A stretch of 23,343 nt of DNA from an uncultured Phycisphaerales bacterium (GCA_903905665.1 CAIVHJ010000018.1:1-23343); one strand, 5' to 3'; shown: positions 14,001-22,353, counted from the first letter of the stretch. Program-made: numbers and translations. The notes: generated by a model not told the origin, from the letters alone.

Positions 14001-14237
14001 ATGGTATCCAACGAACCCATCCGTGATGTGCTGCTCGAAGAAAAACTTCAACGGGCGAAGATGATGCCCGGCGAGGAGAAATTACTCGCAGGTGCCCGAT
14101 TGTTCGATTTGTCGTGTCGGATCATGATGGACGGGTTGCGGAATCAATATCCGCAGGAGAGCGAGTCGGAGTTGCAAGCCCGACTGGATCGGCAGTTACG
14201 ACAAATTCGTGAAATGGAGAATTCGGGATTGAAATAG
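14001..14237 (+). CDS. Small unknown helical protein between nuoK and nuoL
   Basis: This 78-residue, charged, mostly helical protein has MPGEEKLLAGARLFDLSCRIMMDGLRNQYP in its middle (shown here as two adjoining blocks: EEKLLAGARLFDLSCRI and MMDGLRNQYP) and a C-terminal helix QARLDRQLRQIREME. I recall similar short proteins in planctomycetes and cyanobacteria but cannot assign a function. No signal peptide, metal site or DNA-binding motif is evident. The ATG at 14001 is preferred; a GTG at 13989, right after the nuoK stop, is the alternative. It lies on the operon strand and is probably co-transcribed, but nothing ties it to complex I. Confidence 0.65.
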   Translation: MVSNEPIRDVLLEEKLQRAKMMPGEEKLLAGARLFDLSCRIMMDGLRNQYPQESESELQARLDRQLRQIREMENSGLK

Positions 14238-14286
14238 CGGATTAAAGTGGTTTTCGCAATGAAGGGGTTACCGTTCGATAGGATTC

Positions 14287-14306
14287 GGGCACGGCATGCC
14301 GTGCCC
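14287..14306. repeat. Perfect 20-bp palindrome before nuoL (REP-like)
   Basis: GGGCACGGCATGCCGTGCCC is a perfect inverted repeat in the 143-base spacer between the small unknown gene and nuoL. It shares the core CGGCATGCCG with the palindrome at 8199-8218. There is no T-tract. The rest of the spacer has no recognisable gene. Confidence 0.75.
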
Positions 14307-14380
14307 CTACGGTCGAGAAATAATTTCCTCGAAGCAGGTGAACGTGAAAGATTCTGGTTAGTGTCTGGAGTCATGACGAC

Positions 14381-16747
14381 GTGGATGCAGAAGGATTACA
14401 ACATTTGGGGCAACAACTCAGCGCCATCCTAGCAGGTGGGATGCTTGTTCCGCTGGTTATGTTTTTGATTTTGGCGCTGTGGGGATACCGGATCGGGAAA
14501 CCTCATTCGTCACTGGTGGCGATATTGGGGATTTTGATCAGTCTGGGCTGCGCGGCTTATGTGACGTACCAGTGGTGGCCCCTGAGCGCTGCGGAACGAC
14601 TGACCGTCGGGCAACAGGCATTGAGTTTTCACTGGGCGACGTTGGGCGGACTGACCGACGGGATCAAAATCAATGCCGGTGTGAAACTCGACTCGCTGAC
14701 GGTGTGTGTCTATCTGATGGTGACGATTGTTTCGTCGTGCATTTTCATTTTCTCGCGCGGTTACATGGCTGGTCACAGCGACGAAGTCGATCATCAAAGC
14801 AAGTATCACCGGTTTTTTGCCTACCTGTCGCTGTTTGCGTTCAGCCTGTTGGGGCTGGTGATTAGTGCCAATCTGCTGTTCATTTTCATTTTCTGGGAAC
14901 TGGTCGGGGTGTGCTCATACCTGCTGATCGGGTTTTACTTCGACCGCAAATACGCCTCCGATGCCGCCATCAAAGCCTTCGTCGTTAATCGCGTGGGCGA
15001 TTTCGGATTTGTCATTGGACTCGCGCTGATGCTGGTGTATCTGGGTGATTTGTCGCTCGAAGGCGCCGCCGCTTCATTCGGTCAATTGATTGTGAATCCT
15101 GCCTCGGCGATCAACGCCACGGCGTTCACGATGTTCGGACATCCGATCAGCATCGCCACGATCATGGGACTGTGCCTGTTCTGCGGATGCATCGGCAAAA
15201 GCGCGCAGCTTCCGTTACAAGTGTGGTTGCCGGATGCGATGGCGGGTCCGACGCCGGTTAGCGCCTTAATCCATGCCGCCACGATGGTCGCAGCCGGTGT
15301 CTATCTGGTCGCGCGGATTTTCGTGCTGTTGACCCCTGATGCGCAAATGGGAATCGCGTTCATCGGTTGCATCACGCTGACGATGGCGGCGATGATCGCC
15401 ATGGTTCAAACCGACATTAAAAAAGCGCTCGCATATTCCACCTTGTCGCAGCTGGGATACATGGTATTTGGCATGGGAGTCGGGGCGTGGATCGGCGCGT
15501 TGTTCCACTTGATCACGCACGCCTTCTTCAAAGCCATGTTGTTCCTCGGCAGCGGACAGGTCATCGAAGGGTGTCACCACGAGCAGGACATCCGCAAAAT
15601 GGGCGGACTGTGGCGCAAGATGCCTTGGACCGCGTTCACGTTTCTCATCGGCGTGTTGGCCATTGCCGGATTTGGTTGGCCCGGTAAAAACACGGAGCCT
15701 TACAATGGTCTCGGTGGATATTACAGCAAAGACGAGGTGCTGGCCGTTGCATACTTCCGTGCCTACGGTGGGACAGGACATGCCGAGGAATCGCAATCTG
15801 CAACCCAGCTCAGTCCCCAGTCCTCAGTCCTCAGTCCTGATTCACACACGCTCCCTCACGGTCGCGTCTCTGATAATTCCGCAATCCACAATCCGCAGTC
15901 CGCAATCGCTTCGCTTCCTGACGGTCGCGTTTCTGAGATGGAGACACATCAACCTGTCAGATTGCCGAAATTACCGGCGTGGATGTTGTGGTGTGCGATC
16001 GGAATCGCCTATGTCACTCCGTTTTATATGATGCGGGTGTGGTGGTTGACGTTCATGGGCAAACCGCGCGATCACCACGTGCATGAGCACGCGCACGAAA
16101 CACCGTGGATGTATGTCCCGTTGATCCTACTGGCGATTGGGACGGGGTTGAGTAGCTGGTTCATTTTCCGACCGTTGATCGTCGATGCTGCGTCTGCGAA
16201 TGCGGCCTGGTCGGCTTCACATGCCGTGGCGGTGACGGCGCTCGACGGACACGACGAAATAGTCCATCACGCCGCCCATGCGCCGCTCACGAATTACGTC
16301 GGCTATTCGTTCATGGTCGGTTTTGCGCTGGCGATTCTCATCTATATTGGTGGATTGAAGTTTGCCCAGCGACTGATCCGACTGCCGGTCGTCAGCGTCA
16401 TTTACAATGTTCTGATCCACAAATTTTATTTTGACGAAGTTTATAACGCGGTTTGGCTGGGCGGGACGAGAGCGATTTCCCGACTGTGCGGCGCGTTTGA
16501 TCGGTGGGTCATTGATTATTTCATTGTCGAAAATCTGGCGCGATTGACGAAGATGTTTGCGTTCTTCACCGGCGATCGGCTCGATGCCCGGGGTGTGGAC
16601 AAAATGGTCGAAGGGGTGGGACAGGGGGCTTTTCGTATCGGTGACGTTTTCCGATCGCTGCAAACCGGTCGGATTCGAAATTATGTACTCTTTGCCGCCA
16701 CATCGGTCACGGTGGTGGTGATCATCGCAATCATGCTGACAGGATGA
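14381..16747 (+). CDS. nuoL: Complex I subunit NuoL, with a repeat-derived insert
   Basis: NuoL is the distal proton-pumping antiporter-like subunit, with a long lateral helix at its C-terminus. The 788-residue product (usual length about 600-660) has IFIFWELVGVCSYLLIGFYF, NRVGDFGFVIGL, LPLQVWLPDAMAGPTPVSAL, HAATMVAAGVYLVAR, KKALAYSTLSQLGYM and GYYSKDEVL. Residues about 469-519 are a low-complexity insert made of two heptamer arrays and two LP[DH]GRVS[DE] repeat units, in a loop after the GYYSKDEVL motif. The flanking sequence resumes with transmembrane segments, so the insert is tolerated in frame. GTG 14381 is the proposed start (GGAG 14 bases upstream); ATG 14441 would remove part of the first helix. 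nuoM starts four bases after its stop. Confidence 0.96.
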   Translation: MDAEGLQHLGQQLSAILAGGMLVPLVMFLILALWGYRIGKPHSSLVAILGILISLGCAAYVTYQWWPLSAAERLTVGQQALSFHWATLGGLTDGIKINAGVKLDSLTVCVYLMVTIVSSCIFIFSRGYMAGHSDEVDHQSKYHRFFAYLSLFAFSLLGLVISANLLFIFIFWELVGVCSYLLIGFYFDRKYASDAAIKAFVVNRVGDFGFVIGLALMLVYLGDLSLEGAAASFGQLIVNPASAINATAFTMFGHPISIATIMGLCLFCGCIGKSAQLPLQVWLPDAMAGPTPVSALIHAATMVAAGVYLVARIFVLLTPDAQMGIAFIGCITLTMAAMIAMVQTDIKKALAYSTLSQLGYMVFGMGVGAWIGALFHLITHAFFKAMLFLGSGQVIEGCHHEQDIRKMGGLWRKMPWTAFTFLIGVLAIAGFGWPGKNTEPYNGLGGYYSKDEVLAVAYFRAYGGTGHAEESQSATQLSPQSSVLSPDSHTLPHGRVSDNSAIHNPQSAIASLPDGRVSEMETHQPVRLPKLPAWMLWCAIGIAYVTPFYMMRVWWLTFMGKPRDHHVHEHAHETPWMYVPLILLAIGTGLSSWFIFRPLIVDAASANAAWSASHAVAVTALDGHDEIVHHAAHAPLTNYVGYSFMVGFALAILIYIGGLKFAQRLIRLPVVSVIYNVLIHKFYFDEVYNAVWLGGTRAISRLCGAFDRWVIDYFIVENLARLTKMFAFFTGDRLDARGVDKMVEGVGQGAFRIGDVFRSLQTGRIRNYVLFAATSVTVVVIIAIMLTG
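15811..15838 (+). repeat. Four tandem heptamers (CAGTCCT type) in nuoL
   Basis: The units are CAGTCCC, CAGTCCT, CAGTCCT, CAGTCCT, without gaps. Their period of seven and CCCCAGT-like composition recall the STRR heptamer repeats described in filamentous cyanobacteria. They are translated within nuoL as a Ser/Pro-rich piece. Confidence 0.85.
15845..15874 (+). repeat. Dispersed repeat unit, first nuoL copy
   Basis: This matches the nuoC unit (7817-7846) at 28 of 30 bases and is read in the same frame as HTLPHGRVSD. It lies between the two heptamer arrays. Confidence 0.8.
15880..15907 (+). repeat. Four tandem heptamers (CGCAATC type) in nuoL
   Basis: The units are CGCAATC, CACAATC, CGCAGTC, CGCAATC. 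An isolated CGCAATC also occurs at 15792-15798. The array has the same 4x7 layout as 15811-15838 but a different unit. Confidence 0.8.
15911..15937 (+). repeat. Dispersed repeat unit, second nuoL copy
   Basis: This is a more diverged copy (about 5 differences in 27 bases from the nuoC unit), translated in the same frame as SLPDGRVSE. It ends the repeat-derived insert in nuoL. Confidence 0.7.
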
Positions 16748-16751
16748 TTTT

Positions 16752-18383
16752 ATGGAACTATTCAGCCAACATATTCTTTCGTGGATTATCTTCACTCCGA
16801 TCGTCGGAGCCGCGCTGTGCCTGATTCTGCCGACGCGGTGGTCGCGCACGCTGGCGATGGCGGCTTCGCTGATCACGCTGCTTTTGTGTATTTCGCTGTA
16901 CGCCACATACGGGCCGGCCGCAGCCGATACGCCCGAGGCTCGGCAGGAAGTTTTCGGCGTGCAGTACGGCGACATGAAACACGTGGAACGGGCGTCGTGG
17001 ATCACGGGTGAAAAATTCGCGATCGAATACTATCTCGGCGTGGACGGTTTGAGTTTTCCGCTGGTCGTCCTGACGGGCGTGATCACGTTTCTGAGTTGCT
17101 GGGCAAGTTTCACGGTCAAAAAAGCGATCAAAGGCTATTACATTTTGTTCCTGCTGCTCGAGACTGGAATGCTCGGCGTGTTCCTGTCGCTGGATTTCTT
17201 TTTATTTTACGTATTCTGGGAAGTCATGTTGCTGCCGATGTACTTTTTGATCGGAGTGTGGGGCGGTCCGCGAAAAGAATATGCCGCTATCAAGTTCTTT
17301 ATTTATACCCTTGCCGGTTCGGTGCTGATGCTGGTGGCGATTGTGGCGTGCTATTTCTTCAGCGCCTCTGCGCTGGGCGGGCGGGGCACGTTCGATATTG
17401 TTCAATTATCCACGAATCAGAGCATCCTTCAAAAATTTTCGGATCCCCACACGCTTTTGCTGGGATTCCGATTTGCTCCGTTCATGTTCTTGCTATTTGC
17501 GATCGGGTTTGCGATCAAGGTTCCGACGTTTCCGTTCCACACGTGGCTGCCCGATGCTCACGTCGAAGCTCCGACCCCGATCAGCATGATCTTGGCGGGA
17601 ATTTTGCTGAAGATGGGCGCTTATGGTTTCTTCCGAATCGCCTATCCGATCTTTCCGACGGTCGCTCGCGAGTTCGCATGGTTCATCGCCGCCATCGGTG
17701 TCATCAGCATCATCTACGGGGCGCTGTGTGCGATGGCGCAAACGGATTTCAAAAAACTTGTCGCCTACAGTTCCATCAGCCACATGGGATACGTCATCCT
17801 CGGACTGGCCATACTGAACAAGACCGGTTTTCAGGGCGCGATGTTTCAGGTGCTCGCGCACGGAATTTCATCGCCGATGTGCTTTTTTTTGGTCGGCGTG
17901 ATCTACGAACGTGCGCACCATCGGGAGATCAACCGGTTCGGCGGGTTGTGGCTGACGATGCCCAGGTACAGTTCGTTGGCGACGGTGGGATTCTTTGCTT
18001 CGCTGGGGCTGCCGGCGCTGTGCGGGTTTATCGGTGAAGTGTATGTCCTGCTGGGAACATTCCGCGCCAAAGACACGTTTGACTGGGCGGTTCCGATGGC
18101 GGTGATTGCGGCGCTGGGCGCGATTCTGACCGCCGGTTATATCCTGTGGATGATCCAGCGGGTTTATCTCGGTCCGGCGAAAGACGAATACAAAGGATTC
18201 CCGGATGCCAATCGAAATGAAATCGGAATTCTGGTTCCGCTCGCAGCGCTGTGCCTCCTGATGGGAATCCTTCCGACGCATACGGTGTTCAATTTTATGA
18301 ACGGAACACTGGATTTGCTGCAGGAGAAGATTGTCGCTTCGGCGGGAATAGTTGGTCATTTGGCTTCTTCGATCGGGATGTGA
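16752..18383 (+). CDS. nuoM: Complex I subunit NuoM
   Basis: NuoM is the second antiporter-like proton-pumping subunit. The 543-residue protein has about 14 hydrophobic segments. Family motifs include GVDGLSFPLVVL, FYVFWEVMLLPMYFLIGVWG (with the conserved membrane Glu), KVPTFPFHTWLPDAHVEAPT followed by PISMILAGILLKMGAYG (with the conserved Lys), QTDFKKLVAYSSISHMGYV and LPALCGFIGE. Length is only slightly above the usual 490-510. The ATG at 16752 has AGGATGA just upstream, overlapping the nuoL stop region, so coupling is likely. No insert or repeat was seen inside it. Confidence 0.97.
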   Translation: MELFSQHILSWIIFTPIVGAALCLILPTRWSRTLAMAASLITLLLCISLYATYGPAAADTPEARQEVFGVQYGDMKHVERASWITGEKFAIEYYLGVDGLSFPLVVLTGVITFLSCWASFTVKKAIKGYYILFLLLETGMLGVFLSLDFFLFYVFWEVMLLPMYFLIGVWGGPRKEYAAIKFFIYTLAGSVLMLVAIVACYFFSASALGGRGTFDIVQLSTNQSILQKFSDPHTLLLGFRFAPFMFLLFAIGFAIKVPTFPFHTWLPDAHVEAPTPISMILAGILLKMGAYGFFRIAYPIFPTVAREFAWFIAAIGVISIIYGALCAMAQTDFKKLVAYSSISHMGYVILGLAILNKTGFQGAMFQVLAHGISSPMCFFLVGVIYERAHHREINRFGGLWLTMPRYSSLATVGFFASLGLPALCGFIGEVYVLLGTFRAKDTFDWAVPMAVIAALGAILTAGYILWMIQRVYLGPAKDEYKGFPDANRNEIGILVPLAALCLLMGILPTHTVFNFMNGTLDLLQEKIVASAGIVGHLASSIGM

Positions 18384-18443
18384 GGTTGATTCATCGTGTG
18401 GTGTGCATCCATCGGTTACTGGTTGCCGTCCGGGAATGATCTG

Positions 18444-20009
18444 ATGCGAGTCGGACCGGACCTGGCATTGATCGCCGCGATCGTGCTGATTCTGTTGACG
18501 ACAATGGTCACCGGCCGGCGCGCGTTGGCGACCGCCGTGATCGTCATGCTCGGTCTGACGGCCGGATTCCTGCTCAATTGGAACGCAGGGGTCTGGGTTT
18601 CGCATCACGGCCCCGATACGATCCTCGAACCTGTTCCGGCATCGATGATCATCGTGGACGGTTTCACGGTGTATTTCCGGTTTTTGCTGCTGATTTTTTT
18701 GGCGGGAGTGACGAGTTTCTGGCTTCTGGGTGCGAATCGGCAGGAAAAAGACTCGCCGGAGTTTTTCACGTTGCTGCTGGGCAGCGCCGTCGGCATGAGT
18801 CTGATGGTCAGCACACTGAATCTGCTGATGATCGTCGTTGCGATGGAACTCGCGTCGCTGCCGAGTTACGCTTTGGCTGCTTTTGACAGAAATTCGCGCA
18901 AAGGCGCCGAAGCCGCCGTCAAATACGTCATTTTCGGTTCGATCACCGCCGCCACGATGGTGTACGGCGTATCGTTGTTGTATGGATTGTTCGGCACGTT
19001 GAACCTGGCCGAGATTGCTCAGCAGATGCCGTTTGTCCTCGCCGAACACGGGCGGACGCCGCTATTTTACCTTGCGATTCTGGCGTTCGCCGTCGGAGTG
19101 GGATTTAAGATTTCGGCGGTTCCGTTCCATTTCTGGTGCCCGGACGTGTTCGAAGGCGCCCGAGTGGAAGTCACGATGTGGTTGAGCGTTGCCTCCAAGG
19201 CGGCGGGACTGTGCCTGTTGCTGCGAGTCATGCAGACGTTGGCTGCCGGACCGACGGGAGCAGTCGGCGAGTACGTCGGACCCATCGCAGGAGCGATTGG
19301 CCTGTTCGCCGCGCTGACGTGTTTTGTCGGCAATTTGTCCGCCTATCGCCAGACCAGCGTCAAACGTTTGCTGGCCTATTCGTCGATCGCGCACGCCGGT
19401 TACATGCTCATGCTGGGCGCGATTTTGTTGAGGCCGGAACTTTCCGAAGGCGCGTGGACGGCGATCATCGCCTATCTGCTGATTTACATGTTCATGAATC
19501 TCGGTGCGTTCGGAGTCACCGCACTGGTTGAACACTATAGCGGTTCCGACCACATCGAGCAGTTCAACGGATTGGGCCGCCGTGCTCCGTGGTTGGCGGT
19601 GGCGATGGCGGTGTGTTTGTTCAGCCTCGTCGGATTGCCGCCGCTCGGTGGATTTCTTGCGAAATGGTGGTTGCTGTGGGCGCTGGCGGACGGAGGCGGA
19701 TGGCTTTGGGCGCTGGTGATCTGGGCATGCCTCAACACGGCGTTCAGTCTGTTTTATTATGCCCGAATCATCAAACACATGTTCCTGACCGAAGACACCC
19801 GCGAAAAGATGAGGGTTCCGATGAGCGGTGTCGCCATTGTGCAACTGTGCGCCGTTGTGTTGATCCTGACCGGCACGATTCTGGCCGCGCCGATTCGAAC
19901 GGCGGCGACTCGCTACGCTCAGGGACTTCTCCAGAGCCGCACCGCAGAAACCCTGACCCTAACCGACCATGCACCGGACGAAACTCATGAATCCATGCTC
20001 CACCACTGA
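18444..20009 (+). CDS. nuoN: Complex I subunit NuoN
   Basis: NuoN is the third antiporter-like subunit. The 521-residue product has MIVVAMELASLPSYALAAFDR, SAVPFHFWCPDVFEGA, LSVASKAAGLCLLLR, SVKRLLAYSSIAHAGYML and SLVGLPPLGGFLAKWW. One oddity is that the usual PDV[YF]EGAPTPV is changed after EGA to RVEV, losing both prolines at the helix break near the conserved Lys. ATG 18444 is chosen because it places the first membrane segment near the N-terminus; GTG 18396, 12 bases after the nuoM stop, would add 16 residues and is a real alternative. Its 3' end overlaps the next gene by 23 bases. It is the last nuo gene of the operon. Confidence 0.96.
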   Translation: MRVGPDLALIAAIVLILLTTMVTGRRALATAVIVMLGLTAGFLLNWNAGVWVSHHGPDTILEPVPASMIIVDGFTVYFRFLLLIFLAGVTSFWLLGANRQEKDSPEFFTLLLGSAVGMSLMVSTLNLLMIVVAMELASLPSYALAAFDRNSRKGAEAAVKYVIFGSITAATMVYGVSLLYGLFGTLNLAEIAQQMPFVLAEHGRTPLFYLAILAFAVGVGFKISAVPFHFWCPDVFEGARVEVTMWLSVASKAAGLCLLLRVMQTLAAGPTGAVGEYVGPIAGAIGLFAALTCFVGNLSAYRQTSVKRLLAYSSIAHAGYMLMLGAILLRPELSEGAWTAIIAYLLIYMFMNLGAFGVTALVEHYSGSDHIEQFNGLGRRAPWLAVAMAVCLFSLVGLPPLGGFLAKWWLLWALADGGGWLWALVIWACLNTAFSLFYYARIIKHMFLTEDTREKMRVPMSGVAIVQLCAVVLILTGTILAAPIRTAATRYAQGLLQSRTAETLTLTDHAPDETHESMLHH

Positions 20010-20406
20010 CATCTTGCGATCGCTTTTCGAGTGTCAGCAGCGCAGTTTGCTGTTGCGGTTGCATGAATGCGCTGCGCGCACGGATCGTCTGCCGGCTGAA
20101 ACTTCGGCGGCACTGCAAACCGCCATCGACGAGGAGCGAGAACACGTTGTGTGGTTGAGCGATTTGTTGTCGGATCGCCATGAACCCGCTTTTTCGGTAC
20201 TACCTGAAGCGAACACGACCAGTCTGCACTACGTCGATGTCGGTCACCTGTGGCCTCGTCTGATCGTGAATAAAAAAGACCTGATCCGGGCCTGCGAAGA
20301 AGCCGCGTCGGAGTTGCGTCAGGATGCACAAGCCGATGAAGTGGTTCAGCGCATTCTGAACCGTCATCGCGCCCATCTGGCGATGCTGGAACATCTCCCG
20401 CATTAA
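19987..20406 (+). CDS. Small helical protein, possibly ferritin-like, at the operon end
   Basis: This is a 139-residue, four-helix-looking soluble protein. The first helix pair contains LFECQQRSLLLRLHE and DEEREHVVWLSDLL, and the latter resembles the ExxH helix of ferritin-like domains. The last helices are KKDLIRACEEAASELRQD and NRHRAHLAMLEHL. The second expected ExxH is not clear, so a complete di-iron site is doubtful and the fold assignment is tentative. ATG 19987 lies inside the end of nuoN (23-base overlap) with GGACGA upstream; ATG 19969 is an alternative. The overlap suggests co-translation with nuoN. It ends 16 bases before a convergent minus-strand gene, with no obvious terminator hairpin between. 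Confidence 0.7.
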   Translation: MNPCSTTDILRSLFECQQRSLLLRLHECAARTDRLPAETSAALQTAIDEEREHVVWLSDLLSDRHEPAFSVLPEANTTSLHYVDVGHLWPRLIVNKKDLIRACEEAASELRQDAQADEVVQRILNRHRAHLAMLEHLPH

Positions 20407-20422
20407 AAAAACCATCACGCGA

Positions 20423-21379
20423 TTATTGATGAAGCCATTTGGCAGAGGTTCGACGCAGGAGTTTTTTCACCGTTTCCTTGATTCCAAGACGATTCAGGAA
20501 TTTTCCGACGTTTTCGGAGAATCCGTCGCACAGGGCATGCAATCGAACGAGCAAACGGTTTCTGAAGGAATTACGAAACAGATAGATGTCGGCGCAGCGG
20601 ATCGATGCGGTGGCGAAAAACTCTTTGTGCGGGCCTTGTCCGTTTCCGAAATCGAAGATGCGATATTTCCCCTCTGCGAAAAGTCGTTCGAGCACGTGAT
20701 ACTGCAAGACTGTCCCCGGTGACCATTCGGAGTAGGCGGGGTCGTAACCCACCTGAGAATATACGACGACGTCATCCTGAATCGGGCAGATCATGAAGGC
20801 GACGGGTTGGTTGCGAACGAACAGCAGGTAGGTTCGCAACGTCCCTTGCTCGGCCTGTCGGAGCAGGGACCGGCGCATCTCAACGCCGTCGCAGAAGCCG
20901 AGTTGCAGCAATTGATGTTGATAGGTTTTGCGCGATAGTTCCGCCGCGATCGGAATGAAGGATTCAATTTCAGATGGGGTTCGGTATTCGCGGCGATCTA
21001 CCGTACTCCCGCTGTGTTCTTCAAGTTTGCGTATTTTGCGGCGTACGGTCTGACGGGACTTGGCTGAAAAGTGGTCCAGGTAGTCATCGAACGAACTCTG
21101 CAAGTTCACATAGAAACGGTCATATTGCTGGCGAACGTAACAAAGGACGTGTTCTCGAATCGTCCATCGCGGCTGGGCGCGATCAATGGGGCAGGCGACC
21201 CAGAACAAGCATTGAACTTCGGGATCGAGCGCATTCAGGCGATTCCCCAGTTCGTGTTCGTCGGGTGTCTGTGCGCTAAACGAAGAATAAACCTGACCCG
21301 GCCATCGCACAGAGAACAGCGGGATTTCACCGAACCGATATCGGAGAGAAACGGTTTGTGCGGTGGAGGTTTCGTTCAT
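20423..21379 (-). CDS. FemAB/CelD-like GNAT acyltransferase
   Basis: This 318-residue protein resembles the Acetyltransf_6 (CelD/BcsL, FemAB-related) group. The central part has DDYLDHFSAKSRQTVRRKIRKLEE, a hallmark of this family (a helix with a S-K-x-R-x-x-x-R-R-K core). It is followed by YLLFVRNQPVAFMI, then WSPGTVLQYHVLERLFAEGKYRIFDFGNGQGPHKEFFA, typical of the second acetyltransferase domain (given here as family pattern, key part FDFGNGQGPHKEFF). The C-terminus is basic. The start is the ATG at 21379, overlapping the deacetylase stop as ATGA, with GGAGG eight bases upstream. It is likely to transfer an acyl or aminoacyl group to a polysaccharide or lipid precursor; the substrate is unknown. 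Confidence 0.85.
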   Translation of the reverse strand: MNETSTAQTVSLRYRFGEIPLFSVRWPGQVYSSFSAQTPDEHELGNRLNALDPEVQCLFWVACPIDRAQPRWTIREHVLCYVRQQYDRFYVNLQSSFDDYLDHFSAKSRQTVRRKIRKLEEHSGSTVDRREYRTPSEIESFIPIAAELSRKTYQHQLLQLGFCDGVEMRRSLLRQAEQGTLRTYLLFVRNQPVAFMICPIQDDVVVYSQVGYDPAYSEWSPGTVLQYHVLERLFAEGKYRIFDFGNGQGPHKEFFATASIRCADIYLFRNSFRNRLLVRLHALCDGFSENVGKFLNRLGIKETVKKLLRRTSAKWLHQ

Positions 21380-22353
21380 GACCAGCACCTCCGCAACGCC
21401 TGTTCCGACATTCGCTTTACCGTTCGCCAACATCCCGAACGAATGATGGTGGTGTGATCGAGGGACTGAATCGCCGAAGGATCGAGATCGTTGAACGTTC
21501 GCGTGGAGAACCACTCGCGGTGCGCGGCGAGGAATTCACATAATTGCCAGAACCTGCGAATCATGATTCGATCGGGTTGTGCCGGTACCCCCGGAGTATG
21601 AGAGCGTTTCTGGAGTTCAAAACTGTGTGACACGATGACGACCGATCCCCAGCCTTGTTTCCATGCCTGCAATAAGACGTGCCGAATTTCATCGAAAGAA
21701 CACGCTGCCAATTGCAGGTGACGAATCCTGTCAGGTCGGTCCTGGAAAACGGTAATCGGGATCTCCCAGATTCCGTTGATCTTTTTCGGCTGGAGGAGCG
21801 GAGGGTCGAAGCAAAGTCCTCCGGAGCGATCTGCGAAAGCGGCATCGAAACTGGTATCGTAGAGGAGTCCATGTTGGGCCAGCGCCGCCATCGTGTTGCC
21901 GTCGGCGCCATAATTGCCGGATCGAAACGCCGTTAGGCGACGCACCCCGCTGGCTTCCAGATTGTGCAGGGCCGTCCCAATCAGCCGTGACTGATCCTCC
22001 GGCGAAAAATCTTTTAGAAATGGACTCGTGCGGCCCTTTACCGGTGGACCCGACATTCGGTCCAGCCATTCGGTGTGTAAATGCAACTGAACTTCGTGTC
22101 CGCGCGATTGGATCGTATCTACAATCTCACTCAGATAGCCCAGACCCACCACGCCGGCGAACAGCGACTCGACAAAAAAGACGCCCTTGAGGCCAAACTC
22201 ATTGAGCAGGGACATCTGGAATTCCAACCCAAACGAACCTCGCGGCGTCCAGCCGTGAATGTCACGATCGAATTCCGCGCGAAAGACATGGGGCGACAAA
22301 TCCTCCGATCGGGGCCAGATTTCGGTGTCAATTGTCAAAAAAACATTCAGCAT
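21376..22353 (-). CDS. Polysaccharide deacetylase (CE4 family)
   Basis: CE4 enzymes remove N- or O-acetyl groups from glycans using a metal bound by Asp-His-His. In this 325-residue protein the catalytic/metal motif is FLTIDTE near the N-terminus, followed by the HEVQLHLHTEW motif with paired His. FRSGNYG supplies the conserved Arg and VSHSFE a late His. There is no signal peptide, so it probably acts in the cytoplasm or on lipid-linked precursors. The N-terminus resembles deacetylases found in exopolysaccharide clusters. It starts at ATG 22353, 19 bases after the upstream GNAT gene, and overlaps the downstream GNAT gene, so all three form one operon. Confidence 0.9.
   Translation of the reverse strand: MLNVFLTIDTEIWPRSEDLSPHVFRAEFDRDIHGWTPRGSFGLEFQMSLLNEFGLKGVFFVESLFAGVVGLGYLSEIVDTIQSRGHEVQLHLHTEWLDRMSGPPVKGRTSPFLKDFSPEDQSRLIGTALHNLEASGVRRLTAFRSGNYGADGNTMAALAQHGLLYDTSFDAAFADRSGGLCFDPPLLQPKKINGIWEIPITVFQDRPDRIRHLQLAACSFDEIRHVLLQAWKQGWGSVVIVSHSFELQKRSHTPGVPAQPDRIMIRRFWQLCEFLAAHREWFSTRTFNDLDPSAIQSLDHTTIIRSGCWRTVKRMSEQALRRCWS

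Noticed and set aside
15811..15937. CRISPR-like array
   Set aside because: Units are only 7 bases or about 30 bases with two unequal copies, translated in frame in nuoL, with no spacers of constant length and no cas genes.
15789..15940. nuoL insert as a sequencing or assembly error
   Set aside because: The frame is preserved across it and the same repeat unit occurs independently in nuoC, so a true insertion is more likely.
17868..19049. Minus-strand open frame of 393 codons opposite nuoM/nuoN
   Set aside because: It spans two genes antisense and is Gln/Arg/His-rich without domain signatures; shadow frame.
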